From Piezodorus guildinii (lineage: Eukaryota; Arthropoda; Insecta; Hemiptera; Pentatomidae): a DNA stretch of 64,000 nucleotides. The notes beneath the pieces are model-generated. The model saw nothing but the letters and a program-made list of their open reading frames with translations. It ran no database searches and had not been told where the DNA came from. The translations under genes were made by a program, and so were the position numbers. Where the stretch lies: positions 174,149,600 to 174,213,599 of the forward strand of contig CM041293.1 in the NCBI GenBank assembly GCA_023052935.1, written 5' to 3'. Positions 19,204-30,910 of this stretch are shown here, piece after piece (position 1 is the stretch's first letter; each line of letters begins with the position of its first letter).

Positions 19204-20220
19204 CTTAATAGTTAACTTTTAATAGTTGCCAAGATTAAGTAATACCAATAATACATTTTGTTTATAGAAAAAATAAAAATTAATCAAAAAAGTTTATATT
19301 TATTTTGCTAATATCACAGAAACTAATTTTCCAGCTAAGATAAGTATAAAAAACTAATTTAAAGTGGATTTAACTTGTAAAATAACAGTTATATGGAGTC
19401 TTAATAGTTACTGAGAAAAGGTATTGCCAATAACAGATTTTATTTTGAAATGGAGTACTGAAATGCTTCTGTATTGATAAATGTTTAACTTGCTGATATC
19501 TAGAAATTTTTGAGGAAAATTTGAACTATTTAACGAAATGTTATGGTAATAGCAAAATATTGGCTACAAGACATTCTGGATCTTAGTTAGGAAGACAGAA
19601 ATAGAATTTTAAGTTGACCGGCTGGAGCAATAAAATTTTATTAGCGACCCAAACCTAGCAAATCCTTTAAAGTTGGTACCTGAATTCTCTGAGTCAGGTA
19701 AACGGATTATTGTAGGTCATAACTCTTGTTTATCATTATGGCGACGACCTCTCTGAGAAAAATCTTAGAAATTATGAAAAATTCTATACTCTTCAAATAA
19801 TATCATAAATAACTATTGCTTAACCATTAATTGATAATTTAAAATTTAATAACAGCCTAATATGTTTTTTTATTTTTTTCATTTTTCTTAGATTCAAAAT
19901 ATAACTTTTTTAAAAAATCTGAGACTAAAATCTCCGGCTTTATAAAATTGGAAGCAGCCCATGGAACAGAAACATTAAAATAGTCAAAGAAGATAGATCA
20001 TAAGAAAATAATAAATTAATATCCACAATAATCACTAAATTGTATTCGTTTTTCGTCACCCTGAATTGCCTCCTACAAAATTGTATCTTAGGTAATAATT
20101 TTTCAGATATATTTAGCCTCCCAACGATATATTAAACATATATATTACTATTTTTGTTTGTAGGAAAAATATTTTGTTTCTAGTATGATGAAATAATCCC
20201 CATAATTCTCCGTTATTTTT

Positions 20221-20395
20221 AATATTTTAATTCTGTCGACTTTTATATAGGTTTATGTTTGACATGGCTCAGTAATGCCCTGATGATGGCTCATAAGTTT
20301 GAGCCGAAACGTCTGAAAAATTAAAATATTTAAAAAGAACGACTGAATTCCGATCATTTCATCCTACAATAATTTGAACAGTCGACTATACATCC
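20221..20395. mobile_element. Foldback element with deleted left arm, copy B
   Basis: The right arm and right terminal repeat (ending in CGACTATACATCC) are intact, while the left arm is reduced to a short stretch. The plus strand at 20276-20316 reads TGCC, CTGATGA, TGGCTC, loop, GAGCC, GAAACGTC, another hammerhead-like core, with U instead of G after the predicted cleavage base. Confidence 0.65.
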
Positions 20396-20744
20396 TCAAT
20401 ATAGTTTTGTTTTCTCCTTTATTTGGTTATAAAATTGGTTCAAATTTTATATTTGTCCGGTTGTTATCGATGCAAAGATCCATTATTATTAACCAATAAA
20501 ATTAAAATTACTTTAGAGGAAGAAATTTTAAAAATATATGACTTAAACCCTGTCATATTATGTCAAATACAATAAACCCGACATTAAATTAAAGTCTATT
20601 CAATTTCACATTAATGTAAAGAGTTAAATCAAAATCGTTGGAGCCGTATTCGAGAAAATCGTAAAACGATGCAAAATGCATGGTGTAAAGTAGCTTTTCT
20701 GGTCTTTTAATTTTGACTAATTAACCGATCGTTTCTGTTTTTTA

Positions 20745-21940
20745 AATATGTTTTTATTGAAATTTGCAACTGTATGAAATACAACAAGTAAATATGCTGA
20801 ATAATGATAAAATACATGAAATATAGCTTTTTTCAGTCATATTTAAAATATTCAAATATAGTCATATTATAATATTTAAAAAAACGAAGACCTCTTGCTG
20901 GGTCTGAACCCGTGACCTTGGGCATATTAATCCTTAACACCTTTTTGAATGCATCAAGGGTCACCCGTGAAGTAGTGAAGTATAACAGCCTTCTATGCTT
21001 AAGGTCGCAAATTCAAAAACAGCAGATGGCCCTATTTTTCTTTTTAGGGAGAAAAAATCCTTGGTTATTTCGTCCTTTAAAAGAGATGTAAACAATTATG
21101 AATTTAGTTGAAAACATAAAAAAAGTATCCAATGGCCATCTACCAGTTCTGGACTCGCGATCTAGTGCATAGAAGGATGTTATGCTAGCCACTGCACCAC
21201 AGATGACTCTTAAATGATTTAAAAACTGGAACTCGTAAAAGATCCATATCTTAAGTAAACCTGGACAGGCAAAACTTAAGACTTCCGCTGCACCGTCGGA
21301 TTAAACACAGTAACATAAAATGACGTTAAATGGATGAACAACAAGATGATTTATTCAAAATGTTAAGTTCTTGGTAGCAAAACCTCATTAAATTAACTGT
21401 ATAAAATGGGTACAAGAAATTATGAAATTGACTAAAAAAATTATGATTTTGATTAAAAAAAGTTATGAATTTGACTGAAAAAAAGTTATAAACATGAAGA
21501 GAAACTGCCCATTGGCAGCACTCTTTAGTAGTGAGTCTGAACAAGAAGGTCTCGAGGCCATCTTCTTATCAGACGCCTCCGTGGATTATCATGAATTGAA
21601 GAGGATGCAAGGATTGAAACTAATGGATTAGAGTGTGAATGGAGTTTGTCATGAAAGGATTGATACCTGGTCCAGGCCAAATCAGTAACATAGGGAACAT
21701 TAAGGTCTTTATGGATAAGTTTATTCGTGACAAAGTAAGGAGCTTTGAGGATTATACGAAGGATTTTGGATTGTAAGGATTGAAGGATTTGATGGTTTAG
21801 TAGAGCCCCAAAGCTCTACTCCCGTAAGTCCAGATTGGTCTTATAATAGTCATGTAGATGAGCCTTTTGTGGTTAAGAGGAAGGTTTGACCGTTTGTCAA
21901 GTGAGTGATGAAGTAGTCTAAAACGGCGAGTAAGATTTAA
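20745..21940 (-). mobile_element. Jockey LINE 3' part with nested SINEs, copy B
   Basis: The minus strand from about 21940 to 21495 covers more of the Jockey RT C-terminus than unit A does (including the region of RPIWTYGVELWG in diverged, frame-broken form). The tRNA-like SINE cluster at 20880-21320 interrupts the 3' UTR, as in A. The LINE tail is at 20745-20840. Confidence 0.6.
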
Positions 21941-22298
21941 AGATGGAAATTGTTAAAGAACAAATTCATTGAGTTATAATAAAAATATACGTTTTATTAA
22001 TTAATCTATTAGGTATATTATTATCAACGAAAATCAGTTAGTTTTATCGACTTTTCATCACTCTCAATTAGCTTTTACAATTATAATTATAATATTTTGT
22101 CTAAAACCTTTCAATTTCCAACAGTATATTATACATCTATGTTGCAGCTCTCATTTTCAAAAGCCAAAAATTGATATTAAAAAATATTTTGCTCTTATAT
22201 CCTTTAGTTGTTTATTAAATTCGTACAAATTTTATATTAAGCTGTTTTCTACCAATCGTAATAAGTGATCAGGGTTTAATTATAAAATTGAAGGTGCT

Positions 22299-22510
22299 TC
22301 ATTTTTTTATTTATTGGGATTTAGAACTGTATTAGTTAATACATCAAGAAAATTAGCTGTGAGATAATATAGATGAAAAATACGTGAAGAGAAAATACCC
22401 ATTGGCATCGTGAATACCAAAGTTTATTCGTGTATTATCAGGAATTGAAGAGGAAGCAAGGATTGCAACTGGATTAGAGTCTGAGTGGAGTTTTTCTCTA
22501 CCTGGTACGT
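22299..22510 (-). mobile_element. Second Jockey-like LINE 3' end, copy B
   Basis: A diverged repeat of the same 3' end: a tail resembling 'ttattgggatttagaactgt', then the 'gaagagaaaatacccattgg' stretch on the plus strand. It sits between a dispersed-repeat module (22020-22260) and the RTE-like LINE insertion. C has the equivalent at 39640-39850. Confidence 0.5.
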
Positions 22511-22584
22511 GCCAAAAACTGATCTTAAATATGAAATTTCAGTTTCGTACGACCTTTCCTCTTCGTACTAGATTTACGACACAC

Positions 22585-23923
22585 AGACCTTGGTACACAC
22601 ACGGACCGTATGCGTGAATTATAGACCAATTAGCTTGCTGTCCGTAGCCTATAAAATGTACACCTCTATCCTTGAGAGAAGATTGAGAAGTATTGTGGAA
22701 AATCAACTCGAAGAGGATCAGGCGGGCTTCCGCCCGGGAAGACCATATTTTTGTGCTTAGAAACATTTCTGAAAGGTTTGGGACAGAAATGAAAGTATCT
22801 ATGAGGCTTTCCTGGATCTCAAAGCTGCGTTCGATTCTGTGCCTAGATATGAAATATGGAATGCTCTTGCTGCAAAGAATGTACCATCAGAATTAATGCA
22901 GGCAATCCAATAAACATACAGAAATGCAAAGGGAGTCGTCAGAATCAATGGTAGAATCTTGATAGAGGAGTCAGACAGAGGGACAGTCTTAGCCCTCTCC
23001 TATTCTTGATTCTGATGGACGAGATCCATAAAGTCTGCAAGCGAAGAACGGCATGGACTGAAATAGGAAAATGGAAGATGCAGACAGTTCTGGTGAAATG
23101 CCTCCTATATGCCGATGACATTGTTCTATTAGCGGACACAAAACAGAGCAGCAACAAGCTCTGGTGGAATGGGAGGCAGAACTATTGCGTAAGGGAATGT
23201 CCATCAACGACTCCAAAAGTAAGATTCTGGTTCTCTCACGGAATGAAGAAGAAAATGTTGAAATGGTATGCAATGGGAAGATCCTAGAAGTGGTAAATGA
23301 ATTCAACTACCTGGGAACCATTGTAGACAGGTCTGGCAGAATTGATCAAGAGATAGGAAATAGGATCAATAAAGCGAACCAGGTGTACTACCAGATCAAC
23401 AATAGTATAATAGGACACCGTGAAGTAGGGCGAGATGTTAAGATGCACATCTATAAAGCCATTTACCTACCAGTGCTTTTAGATATGGAGGAGAGAGTTG
23501 GGTGATGCTCGACAAACATATCAGCCGAATCACTGCTGCTGAGATGAAATTTTTACGTAGGCAGCGGGAAAGACAAGGCGAGATTGTGTCCGGAACAATA
23601 GAATCAGAGAGCAACTCGAGGTACCACCATTAAAGACGCTAATGGAAAACAGGCAATTAAAATGGTTTGGTCATGTCTGCCGCATGGACGAAATGAGGGA
23701 ACCCAGAAGGACACTGGAAGCCAGACCTACAGGAAGAAGACCACGTGGCCGACCTAGAATTTTCTATCAGGATATGGTCCAGAGGATTGGGATTAACAGG
23801 GACAAAACCCTTGTAGAAATGAAACGACTCAGCGGAGACCGGGATAACTGGCAGCGCTGGATCGAGGCCCCTCTACGCCAATAATGGCTCGAAGAGGAAG
23901 AGAAAGAAGAAGAAGACCTTGGT
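22585..23923 (+). mobile_element. RTE-like LINE insertion with 10-bp target-site duplication, unit B
   Basis: AGACCTTGGT stands at 22585-22594 and 23914-23923, flanking a 5'-truncated plus-strand LINE of about 1.3 kb that ends in a GAAGAAGAAG tail. Units A and D have the region without this insertion (acacaggcctcacacagaag in A). Confidence 0.85.
22595..23884 (+). pseudogene. RTE-like LINE reverse transcriptase and C-terminus, unit B
   Basis: Motifs in order across several frames: NYRPISLLSVAYKMYTSILE, QAGFRPGR, LDLKAAFDSVPR (diverged here, clear in C), CLLYADDIVLLAD (second catalytic motif, intact), NEFNYLGTIVDRSGR, LKWFGHVCRMDE and GRRPRGRPR. Frameshifts and small deletions near 22795, 22985 and 23150 destroy the frame. 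This is the domain missing from the unit A fragment (4926-6326). Its 5' end begins just before NYRP. Confidence 0.85.
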
Positions 23924-24107
23924 CTTTTGGTGGGACTGATATTAAAACTGTATAGCTGTGAGGAAGCATTAATCACTTAATTCGTCACTTTTCATTACCT
24001 ACTACAACTTTAATATAACATATTAAATATGATGACATTTTTTTCTAAAGTCTATACCTTTCCAATGGTATATTATACATCGATATTACTTTTTAAGGGA
24101 AAAAATA

Positions 24108-24793
24108 CGAGGCATGTTTTTTTAAGTAAGTACCGTTTTGGAATAAAAAAAAGACGTGCAAAGATATCGCAATAATTTTATTTTTACATGAAAGCCTGTA
24201 CCTTAATCTACTTTTCTACATAATTTCCATCAATTTTGAGGCACTTTCATAACGCGGCACCAGTTTTGAATACCCTCCTCAAAACATTCTGCCGCCTGAC
24301 TTGTTAATCACTGCATTACAAATGTTTTGACTTCGTTTTCATTTTGAAGACGCCGACCACACAGGAGTTTCTTCAAATGCAGGAACAAATGGTAGCATTG
24401 ATTGTCCCATTATGAGGCAGAAAATCCACTAGCAATACTCCTTTTCTGTCCCAAAAACCTGCGCACATGATTTTCCGAGGAGAAATTGTTTGCTTAAACT
24501 TCACTCTTTTGGGTGATGATGAATGTCGCCATTCCACGGATTGTTGTTTTGATTCTGGTGTGACGTAGGCCACCCACGTTTCGTCAACGTCGTTTAACAA
24601 TTCAGGCGGCAGAATTTTTGAGGAGGGTATTCAAAAGCTGGTGCCGCGTTAAGTGAAGTGCCTAAAAATTTATTGAAATTATGTAGAAAAGTAGATTAAG
24701 GTAGAGGCTTTCATGTAAAAATAAAATTATTGCGATATCTTTTCACGTCTTTTTTTAATTCCAAAACGGTACTTACCTAAAAAACATGCCACG
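24108..24793 (-). mobile_element. Defective mariner element with extended inverted ends, unit B
   Basis: The ends start CGAGGCATGTTTTTTTAAG and mirror each other. The left flank is TA and the right flank TC, a decayed TA duplication; A (about 4636) and D (about 59453) keep the empty site. Inverted similarity extends about 190 bases into each side, because both ends carry the transposase C-terminal region in opposite orientations. Confidence 0.85.
24373..24600 (-). pseudogene. Mariner transposase fragment
   Basis: The minus strand encodes DETWVAYVTPESKQQSVEW and later CAGFWDRKGVLLVDFLP, which match the catalytic region of mariner transposases (the Asp of DETW and the Asp of WDRKG from the D,D34D triad). 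Downstream minus-strand sequence continues the C-terminal FLHLKKLLCG part with a stop. The N-terminal DNA-binding part is absent and the element is inactive. Confidence 0.85.
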
Positions 24794-25502
24794 TCATTTA
24801 CCTAAAAAATACTTTCCCTCCTTTCCCTCTCTAAGTTGATCATCAAATTCGTTCAACTTGTATATTTAGCCGTTCCTTATCAATGCTACTAAGATGATAT
24901 GGTTAATTTTTTGGAATCTAAGAAATTAAAGGTACTTCAGAATAGATATTTCTTCTTTCTTTTTTTTCGGTATTTGAGCCCTGCAAGATATTTCAATCGA
25001 AATGAAACCTACCTGATATTAATGCCTATTAAATTTTACATGGATGTAGCGAATGCATTTTTGGAAGGTGCAAAATGCATAGTGTAAAGTAGCAGTTTCG
25101 GTCAGCCGCTTGTTGGTGTAATAAATCGGGAGTATATTGTCTTCAATATGAAATTTCAGTTCCGTACGACTTTTAGTTTTCGTCCTAGACTTACCACACA
25201 TACATACACACAACACACACACACATAGAACTTTTCGCGGGACTTGGTTATTTGTACTCAAGGGGTCCTAAAACGTTTATTTCTGCTGAAAACTGTAATT
25301 CGATAATTTTCACGATCGCCATATTTTCCTTACTGTATATACTTCATATATAGGTAAGTGAAAGTAAAAAAATATTTAACTAGATAGTACTAAAACATAG
25401 TGGATCAATTAAAAAAACAAAAAAAAAACAAACATGAATCTCATTAGAGATTACTAAATCAATATAGATCTGATATTAGATTAGAAGGGAGAGGAATTGA
25501 AA
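24794..25502 (+). repeat. Dispersed repeat family module, unit B
   Basis: Contains 'tttcaatcgaaatgaaacct', 'aaaatgcatagtgtaaagta', an AC-rich microsatellite at 25196-25225 and 'tttcacgatcgccatatttt'. It parallels 42140-42850 and 59520-60145. No gene is supported. Confidence 0.5.
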
Positions 25503-25649
25503 ATGGAGGAAGAGCTGGACCAAAATGGCAGCGTAACATGGCGTCTCGCGTTTTTTATCCTGTGGATACTATTTATTTTGAATAAAGTCAAAGTAAAAAA
25601 AAAATATGTTGCCTCCAATACAAGACATTCACTTACCTACGTTGTTTAA
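25503..25649 (+). other. Short hydrophobic ORF, doubtful
   Basis: The 48-codon frame starts MEEELDQNGSVTWRLAFFIL and has a stretch of hydrophobic residues followed by lysines. An A run inside it differs in length between copies (10 at 25595, 9 in C), so the end is not conserved. The C copy starts at 42853 and the D copy at 60148. The 'gaataaagtcaaagtaaaaa' stretch looks like a retroposon or polyadenylated tail. I doubt it is a gene. Confidence 0.2.
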
Positions 25650-26329
25650 ACCAATTTAACAAGTTTTTTCCTATTATTTTCAATAATCAACCTTTGTAAT
25701 CGACCAAAAAAAAAAAAAAAAAAAATTGCGTCTGCTCAAAATTTGAGAGCTTACGTTTCAAGATACGTAGAATCCCAATAACGAATAAAAAAAAAAATCC
25801 GTTTGTCCGCCGTCCGCGGCATTTCTCCGAAACTACTGGACCGATTTTTTTTTTAAATACGCCACAAAGATATTAGTCCATTCAACGATGATCCTAACAC
25901 CTAGACGTTGATATCAGCTGGTTAGTTTTAAAATGGCGGACGATTAAAAGTATTTTATTCAATAACTCAGTTATATTTGAAGATAGAAAAAAATGTATTA
26001 GTGTTTTTTAACCAAAAAAAAAAAAAAAAAAGCGAATAATTATATAAAAGAGAAAAAAAAAAAAAAAATTTCACATAAATACATTCCTAACTCAGTTATT
26101 TTTGACGATAGAGAAAAGTAGAGAAGTAGAGAACTAAACTTTACCGTTCACAGGTGGATAGCAAATCAGGGTTCCAGGAGATCCCAGTGCTATTACCCGA
26201 AAAAAATTTTGGACCAAATGAAAAAAGAATCATTGAATTTGGTTTACAACTAGCTCAGATATTGCGTTTTGAAATCAGTGGTAGTGTTATGATATGATGC
26301 TTTGAATTAGTGCTTTTTATATTACTTTT
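25650..26329. repeat. AT-rich repeat with tandem-like modules, no gene
   Basis: Contains a GC-richer core (gtccgccgtccgcggcattt, then 'gaaactactggaccgatttt') followed by imperfect repeats of 'aactcagttatatttgaaga'. The same block is at 43000-43600 in C and, with more repeat units, at 60350-61110 in D. Confidence 0.5.
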
Positions 26330-26708
26330 AGATAGATTTATTGCTATTTACAACTGTATAATGATATACATCTAGTAAATGAGATACAAGAAAAAATGTC
26401 ATGGATTCACATGTGGGGATACTACCCATTGCAGCTCCCCAAAGTCATATTACTTAAATTGCCTATCAACAGCCTTATGAACAGTTATACACCAATATTG
26501 TTATTCGGAAATAATAAACCATTATGTAATAATTTGCAGCGTTTTAATAAAGTTAGAGTAGAAAAAAAAAAAACGTGAGTCAGACTAAACAGTCTAACTT
26601 AGAAGTTATTATCTACAACAATCACTTAGTTTTATCCGCTTCTGACATCTCTCCATTATCTTATACAACTTTGTGTATAAGATAACATTTTAACCAATAA
26701 TAATAATA
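26330..26708. other. LINE-tail-like and dispersed-repeat sequence, no gene
   Basis: Bases 26335-26440 resemble the Jockey 3' end (tttacaactgtat..., then 'acccattgcagctcccc') in diverged form. Bases 26600-26700 carry the 'caatcacttagttttatccg' module. No coding is supported. Confidence 0.4.
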
Positions 26709-27134
26709 ACAATAACCTATAACTGATAATTGTTCTGATTCCGAAAGCGATGAACTTGAATTAGAAATTTTAGTGGAAGAATTGAAAGATCTTTTCTTAT
26801 TATTATGTTGGCCGCTTTGATTAATTACTACGCCTTATCAATCAGCTGTTCAATTATAATTAATTTTCAGTAGGTTATTTTGATTGGGACTATTTTTCTT
26901 TGATAATAAGTTTAGTATTTTATTGAAAATTTAATTGTAATCTACTATGCCGCCCAAAACTGATAATTGTTCTGATTCCGAAAGCGATGAACTTGAATTA
27001 TAAATTTTAGTGGACGAATTGAAAGATCTTTATGAGAACATTAAAAATACTAGTGAACTAGGTTTTATTTATACTACAGATAAGTCTAAGAGAGCGATGT
27101 TTAAAGCACGCTTTAATATAATATACAGCTATAT
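26709..27134 (+). pseudogene. BEL Gag N-terminal fragment, partly duplicated, unit B
   Basis: An ATG at 26947 starts MPPKTDNCSDSESDELEL and is soon stopped by TAA at 27001; the frame then continues DELKDLYENIKNTSELGF. Part of the same sequence (cgaaagcgatgaacttgaat...) also occurs upstream at 26725-26785, so the 5' part is duplicated. Unit C has the version without the early stop. It is followed by a SINE fragment at 27150-27228. Confidence 0.65.
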
Positions 27135-27149
27135 TACAGCTTTACAGTT

Positions 27150-27228
27150 ATACACATCCGAAGGACGGTATAACTCACTCCTATTAAAAAATTCTGTTGG
27201 CACCTTGGGTGTATAAGGCTGTTATGCT
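27150..27228 (-). mobile_element. SINE fragment beside duplication junction, unit B
   Basis: Carries 'catccgaaggacggtataac' and 'ggctgttatgctagtcat' as in the SINE at 45611-45880, but with its middle deleted. It ends at the string where the tandem duplication copies join. Confidence 0.55.
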
Positions 27229-27262
27229 AGTCATAACAATATAAAATAACTTATTACTGTTT

Positions 27263-27460
27263 TTAAACTTGTACAGGACTTTTTAACATCAATTTCACAA
27301 GATCGGCAATAGTTGAATCAGTGTAAAATGGTATGGTTTCAGCTAGTCTAATAACAAGTCGAGGTCTTGCACGTATCCACTGAGACTTTATGTATTCTTG
27401 AAAAATCCTTCCATATTCCTGTCTCAGAATAAATTCTTTATTTTCATCAGTGTTTCCTTC
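27263..27460 (-). CDS. Terminal exon E2 (distal copy, unit B)
   Basis: This encodes 65 residues, EGNTDENKEF to SPVQV, with an acceptor (TTTCTCAG) at 27461-27462. It lacks the lysine tail because the region after SPV has an early TAA. One basic change (SQWIRARPR for SQWIGARPR) is unique to this copy. Otherwise as 9893-10102. Confidence 0.45.
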   Translation of the reverse strand, partial: EGNTDENKEFILRQEYGRIFQEYIKSQWIRARPRLVIRLAETIPFYTDSTIADLVKLMLKSPVQV

Positions 27461-27562
27461 CTGAGAAAGAAACAAGCAAATATAAATTAATTTAGAGATT
27501 TTAAGAAAATTATGTACTAATTAAATTAAGAACATTCTGTTTCCTCATAAATACATCATAAA

Positions 27563-27670
27563 TCTGTTGTTCCTCTCATTTTTACTGGCGAAACCATCCT
27601 CATCTCTCTTGGTTTCCGAATGGATTAATGACGTTTTATAGATTTAACGTTCTTTTGGTTCATTATCTTT
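27563..27670 (+). pseudogene. BEL protease remnant fused to LTR, unit B
   Basis: Equivalent to 10201-10311, with one base lost in 'ctcttggtttccg'. Confidence 0.7.
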
Positions 27671-28157
27671 TGTTAAGAATTGAAATAGTATTATGTTTAT
27701 ATTTCTCCATTTGTAATTTTATTTGTTTTATTTTGTGATTTATTATGTGCAAGCGCTACACTCAATTGTTTTATTCAATTTGAAACAGCTGTTAAGTGAC
27801 CACTGGGCAGAGGGCATTCTGGGATTGTGAAAGAGGGAGTTAATGGAGCCACACGCCAGTATAGGCGGTGTTTAATTATGTTGGTGGTCGCAGATGTGTC
27901 TTATTGTTCTCAAATCGCACTTCATCGAGGAAAATCAAAAGGAATCGAGGAAAATCACAGAAAATAGTAGAAAATTGTCGCAAGGGGTAGGAGTCGCTAA
28001 AGGAAAGAAGGAACATCACAGACGAGAGGGGAAGGAAGTCATCAGGGATAGAAAGAATCACCACCTTGCATATTATAAACAGTATTTTGTTTTATTTTAA
28101 TTAATATAAGCTTATCCATGTTCTCTCTTTTATTATTTCATTTACTTACCCTCAACA
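27671..28157 (+). repeat. BEL LTR, full-length, unit B
   Basis: Near-identical to 10312-10798, with TG...CA ends. It is followed by 'aaggttacactgg' and the LINE insertion. Confidence 0.7.
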
Positions 28158-28169
28158 AGGTTACACTGG

Positions 28170-29637
28170 TCGACAGAATAGATAGATAGATAACTGTTTT
28201 TTTATTTTTTTTTTCAGCATATTACAACAAAAATATAACATGTAAAAAAATATTAATAGAACTATGGTCTTTTAGACCGTCTAGTCCGGAGCCGACCTGT
28301 TTAATTTTATAATTTATATAACAGTAACTATATTCATATATGATACACTACACAATAACACTAAAATAATCTCACTCACTGATTCAACTATTTCATTATC
28401 AGGCTCAAAACAACAAAACAATAACAATAATAATAAACAATTACATATATAAATATATTACAATTGTTAAATATAGTTAAACTCTTTTATAAGTTTATAT
28501 CTGTAGGGCCATGCTATTTTACAATATTTATACACAGCCATCCAGTTCTGTCCATTAAGATAGTTTATTACTTCATCGGTGTTTAAATAATTCTTTCCGA
28601 AACAGCTTATTCTAATTTCAGATAAAATGGGACATGTGGCGAGGAAATGAAAGGTATTTTCTACTTCTTTTCTATTACAAAGCGAACACATCACATTGTT
28701 ATTTGACCAAAATCTATTATAGTTGAGGTATACCAATTCACATCTAACTTTAAATATCCATTTCGCCCCATTAAAACTTAATTTGGTATCAAACAAATAT
28801 TGTGTCCCATTATCATGATCTAAGTTTTTATATACAAACATTTTCTCTGAGACTATAGCCCTTTGTAAAAATTTTGATCTATAAATAGCTGTCAGTGATT
28901 GTCTAAATTGCTGTAAGATTAGAGCCCAGTTATATTTGTTTTCAGGTTGAATGTCTATTGAAATATTATTTTTTTCGGCCAGTTCTCTTACATCTTTAAT
29001 CCAGAAAATATTTTGTTTGATGACTTCCTCATTTATGAAATGTGGCAGTCTATTATTTGGTAGATTTTTAACTTTTAAAATGTAGTTGTTTTGAATTTTT
29101 AAAGTTTCCACGAACATTGGGACTATTTTTGTTTCGATGTGCAGCAGGTATGACGGTGTGGCTTGTGGGAGGCTAAATAATTTTTTAATAAAAATAATAT
29201 AAAAGTTTTTCCGTTTCTATATATTCCTTACTTCCCCATGCCTGAGCTCCATATCCTATGAATGATTTAAAAACGGCATTAAATACTTCAAGTTTTGATT
29301 TATAGGGTATACTGTTGTTAAATAGGAAATTTTTCCATATGGAGTTGAATGCCATTTTTGCTTTTGATAACGTCTGCTGTAGCTGTTTTTTTAAGGATAG
29401 TGTGGGTGTAAGGATAATACCCAGGTATTTATATTCATTTACTACCTCTATTGCTTGGTTATTGAAAAACCATTTTTCATTTCGCCCACGTTTACCTCCT
29501 CCATTTCTGAAAATTAATATTTTAGACTTATTTAAATTGATCTCTAAATTCCACATTTGGCAATATTTTTCCATATCATTTATCATTAGCTGTAATGTTT
29601 TAGGGTCAGTTGCTACCAATGTGATATCGACAGAATA
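28170..29637 (-). mobile_element. LINE insertion with 11-bp target-site duplication, unit B
   Basis: TCGACAGAATA stands at 28170-28180 and 29627-29637. The content is as at 10811-12275, but an extra A near 29190 splits the frame into 29185-29619 and 28467-29117. The C-terminal CSLC...HFLATCP motif remains. Confidence 0.85.
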
Positions 29638-30166
29638 ATTCGGCGACTCATAATAACGAACGGGTTGAGGCTGCGAGCAAACGCGTCAGTCGTCCCTCTT
29701 CCCAACAATTATATAATGCAGTATGAAATAATGTGAAACATTATAAATTTAAAAAATATACCCTAAGTGATAAGGGTTATCCGCCCCTGACATTATTTTT
29801 CAAGTTCTTAGACAACAAATTTTTTTATAATGTTGCATTAAAAAATACACACAACCCTTCTATTAACAACTCCTATATTTTAATAGTCATTTTAGCAATT
29901 TAATAATCTTTCATCTCGCTCAATAACTGATCAATTATCACTTTGTAAGTTATCCCTACCAGAGATCACTTCTCAGCCAGGGAATAGAGATGGGGTCAAA
30001 GCCGGTCTCCTCTTTCTCTCATAAAATAATAATTTATAACTGAACCTTAGGACTACTTAAAACTTTTATAAATGTGAAAATCAACAATTATAACTAATTG
30101 AAAGGAAGAAATAAAATAAGAAAACTGGATTAAAAATAAGTACAAAATTTATTTTGAAACCATGAA
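29638..30166. other. LINE flank and shortened module X, unit B
   Basis: Same as 12276-12876 with isolated base differences; no gene is seen. Confidence 0.5.
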
Positions 30167-30451
30167 TTATAACACAAGTAAAAAAATATATAAAAATATT
30201 ATATAACAAATAAATTTAGTGATAACAATATAAAATAACTTATTCCTTTTTTTTTTTTTTCGGACAGGACTTAATAACATCAATTTTACAAGATCAGCAA
30301 TAGTTGAATCGGTGTAAAAAGAGATGGTTTCAGCTAGTCTAATGACAAGCCGAGGTCTTGCACCTATCCACTGAGTCTTTATATATTCTTGAAATACTCT
30401 TCCATATTCCTGTCTCAGAATAAATTCTTTATTTTGATCTGTATTTCCTTC
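30167..30451 (-). CDS. Terminal exon E2 (proximal copy, unit B), extended C-terminus
   Basis: The exon opens as at 12877-13089 (EGNTDQNKEF), with acceptor CAG at 30452-30454. The A run after SPVR has 14 bases instead of 15, so the frame misses the usual stop and continues about 25 residues, mostly hydrophobic, to TAA at 30167-30169. The difference may be real or a homopolymer sequencing error. If real, this copy's product has a different tail. Confidence 0.4.
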   Translation of the reverse strand, partial: EGNTDQNKEFILRQEYGRVFQEYIKTQWIGARPRLVIRLAETISFYTDSTIADLVKLMLLSPVRKKKKRNKLFYIVITKFICYIIFLYIFLLVL

Positions 30452-30640
30452 CTGAAAAAAAAAAAAAAAAACAAGAAAAAATAAATTAATTTAGAGATTT
30501 TAAGAAAATTATTTACTAATTAAATTAAGAACATTCTTAAAGAATACTTGTATAGTAAGAAAACCTCTGCTTCGCACAGGCGCAATTTGAATGTGGTCTC
30601 ATTTATGTCTAAAAAGCACTGTTTCACCAATTTAGAGTTT

Positions 30641-30910
30641 TTTGTTGTTTATTTATTTAACGATCCTTAATGCTACAGAGGCTAACCGGAAGGTGCTACA
30701 GAGTCCTAAATTTTGCCTATCTAGGTTTGATTAGGATAGGGATCTTTGAGGAGTATATGATAACAAAGGCTCAGGACCACCTTCTTACGTCTCATCCAAA
30801 GGACGGTATAACTAAGGATTTTTTACCCCTATTAAAAAATTTTGTGGCCACCTGCGGGTTTGAACCCTTGACCTTGGCTGTTATGCTAGTCACTGCACCA
30901 TAGTTGTTAA
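30641..30910 (-). mobile_element. tRNA-derived SINE, unit B
   Basis: Same as 13281-13550; the B box GGGTTCAAACCC and the A-box region are unchanged. Confidence 0.8.

Larger units (their letters stand above)
17816..22584. repeat. Left block, copy B
   Basis: Collinear with 1-4325 and almost identical to 35161-39934, keeping the same order of relics; each is listed separately. Stretches without an own entry (17816-18332, 18740-19129, 19204-20220, 20396-20744) are AT-rich with no gene seen. Confidence 0.8.

Noticed and set aside
22945..23306. Minus-strand ORFs opposite the RTE-like RT (also 40296-40658)
   Set aside because: Antisense shadows of the reverse transcriptase reading; no motif of their own.
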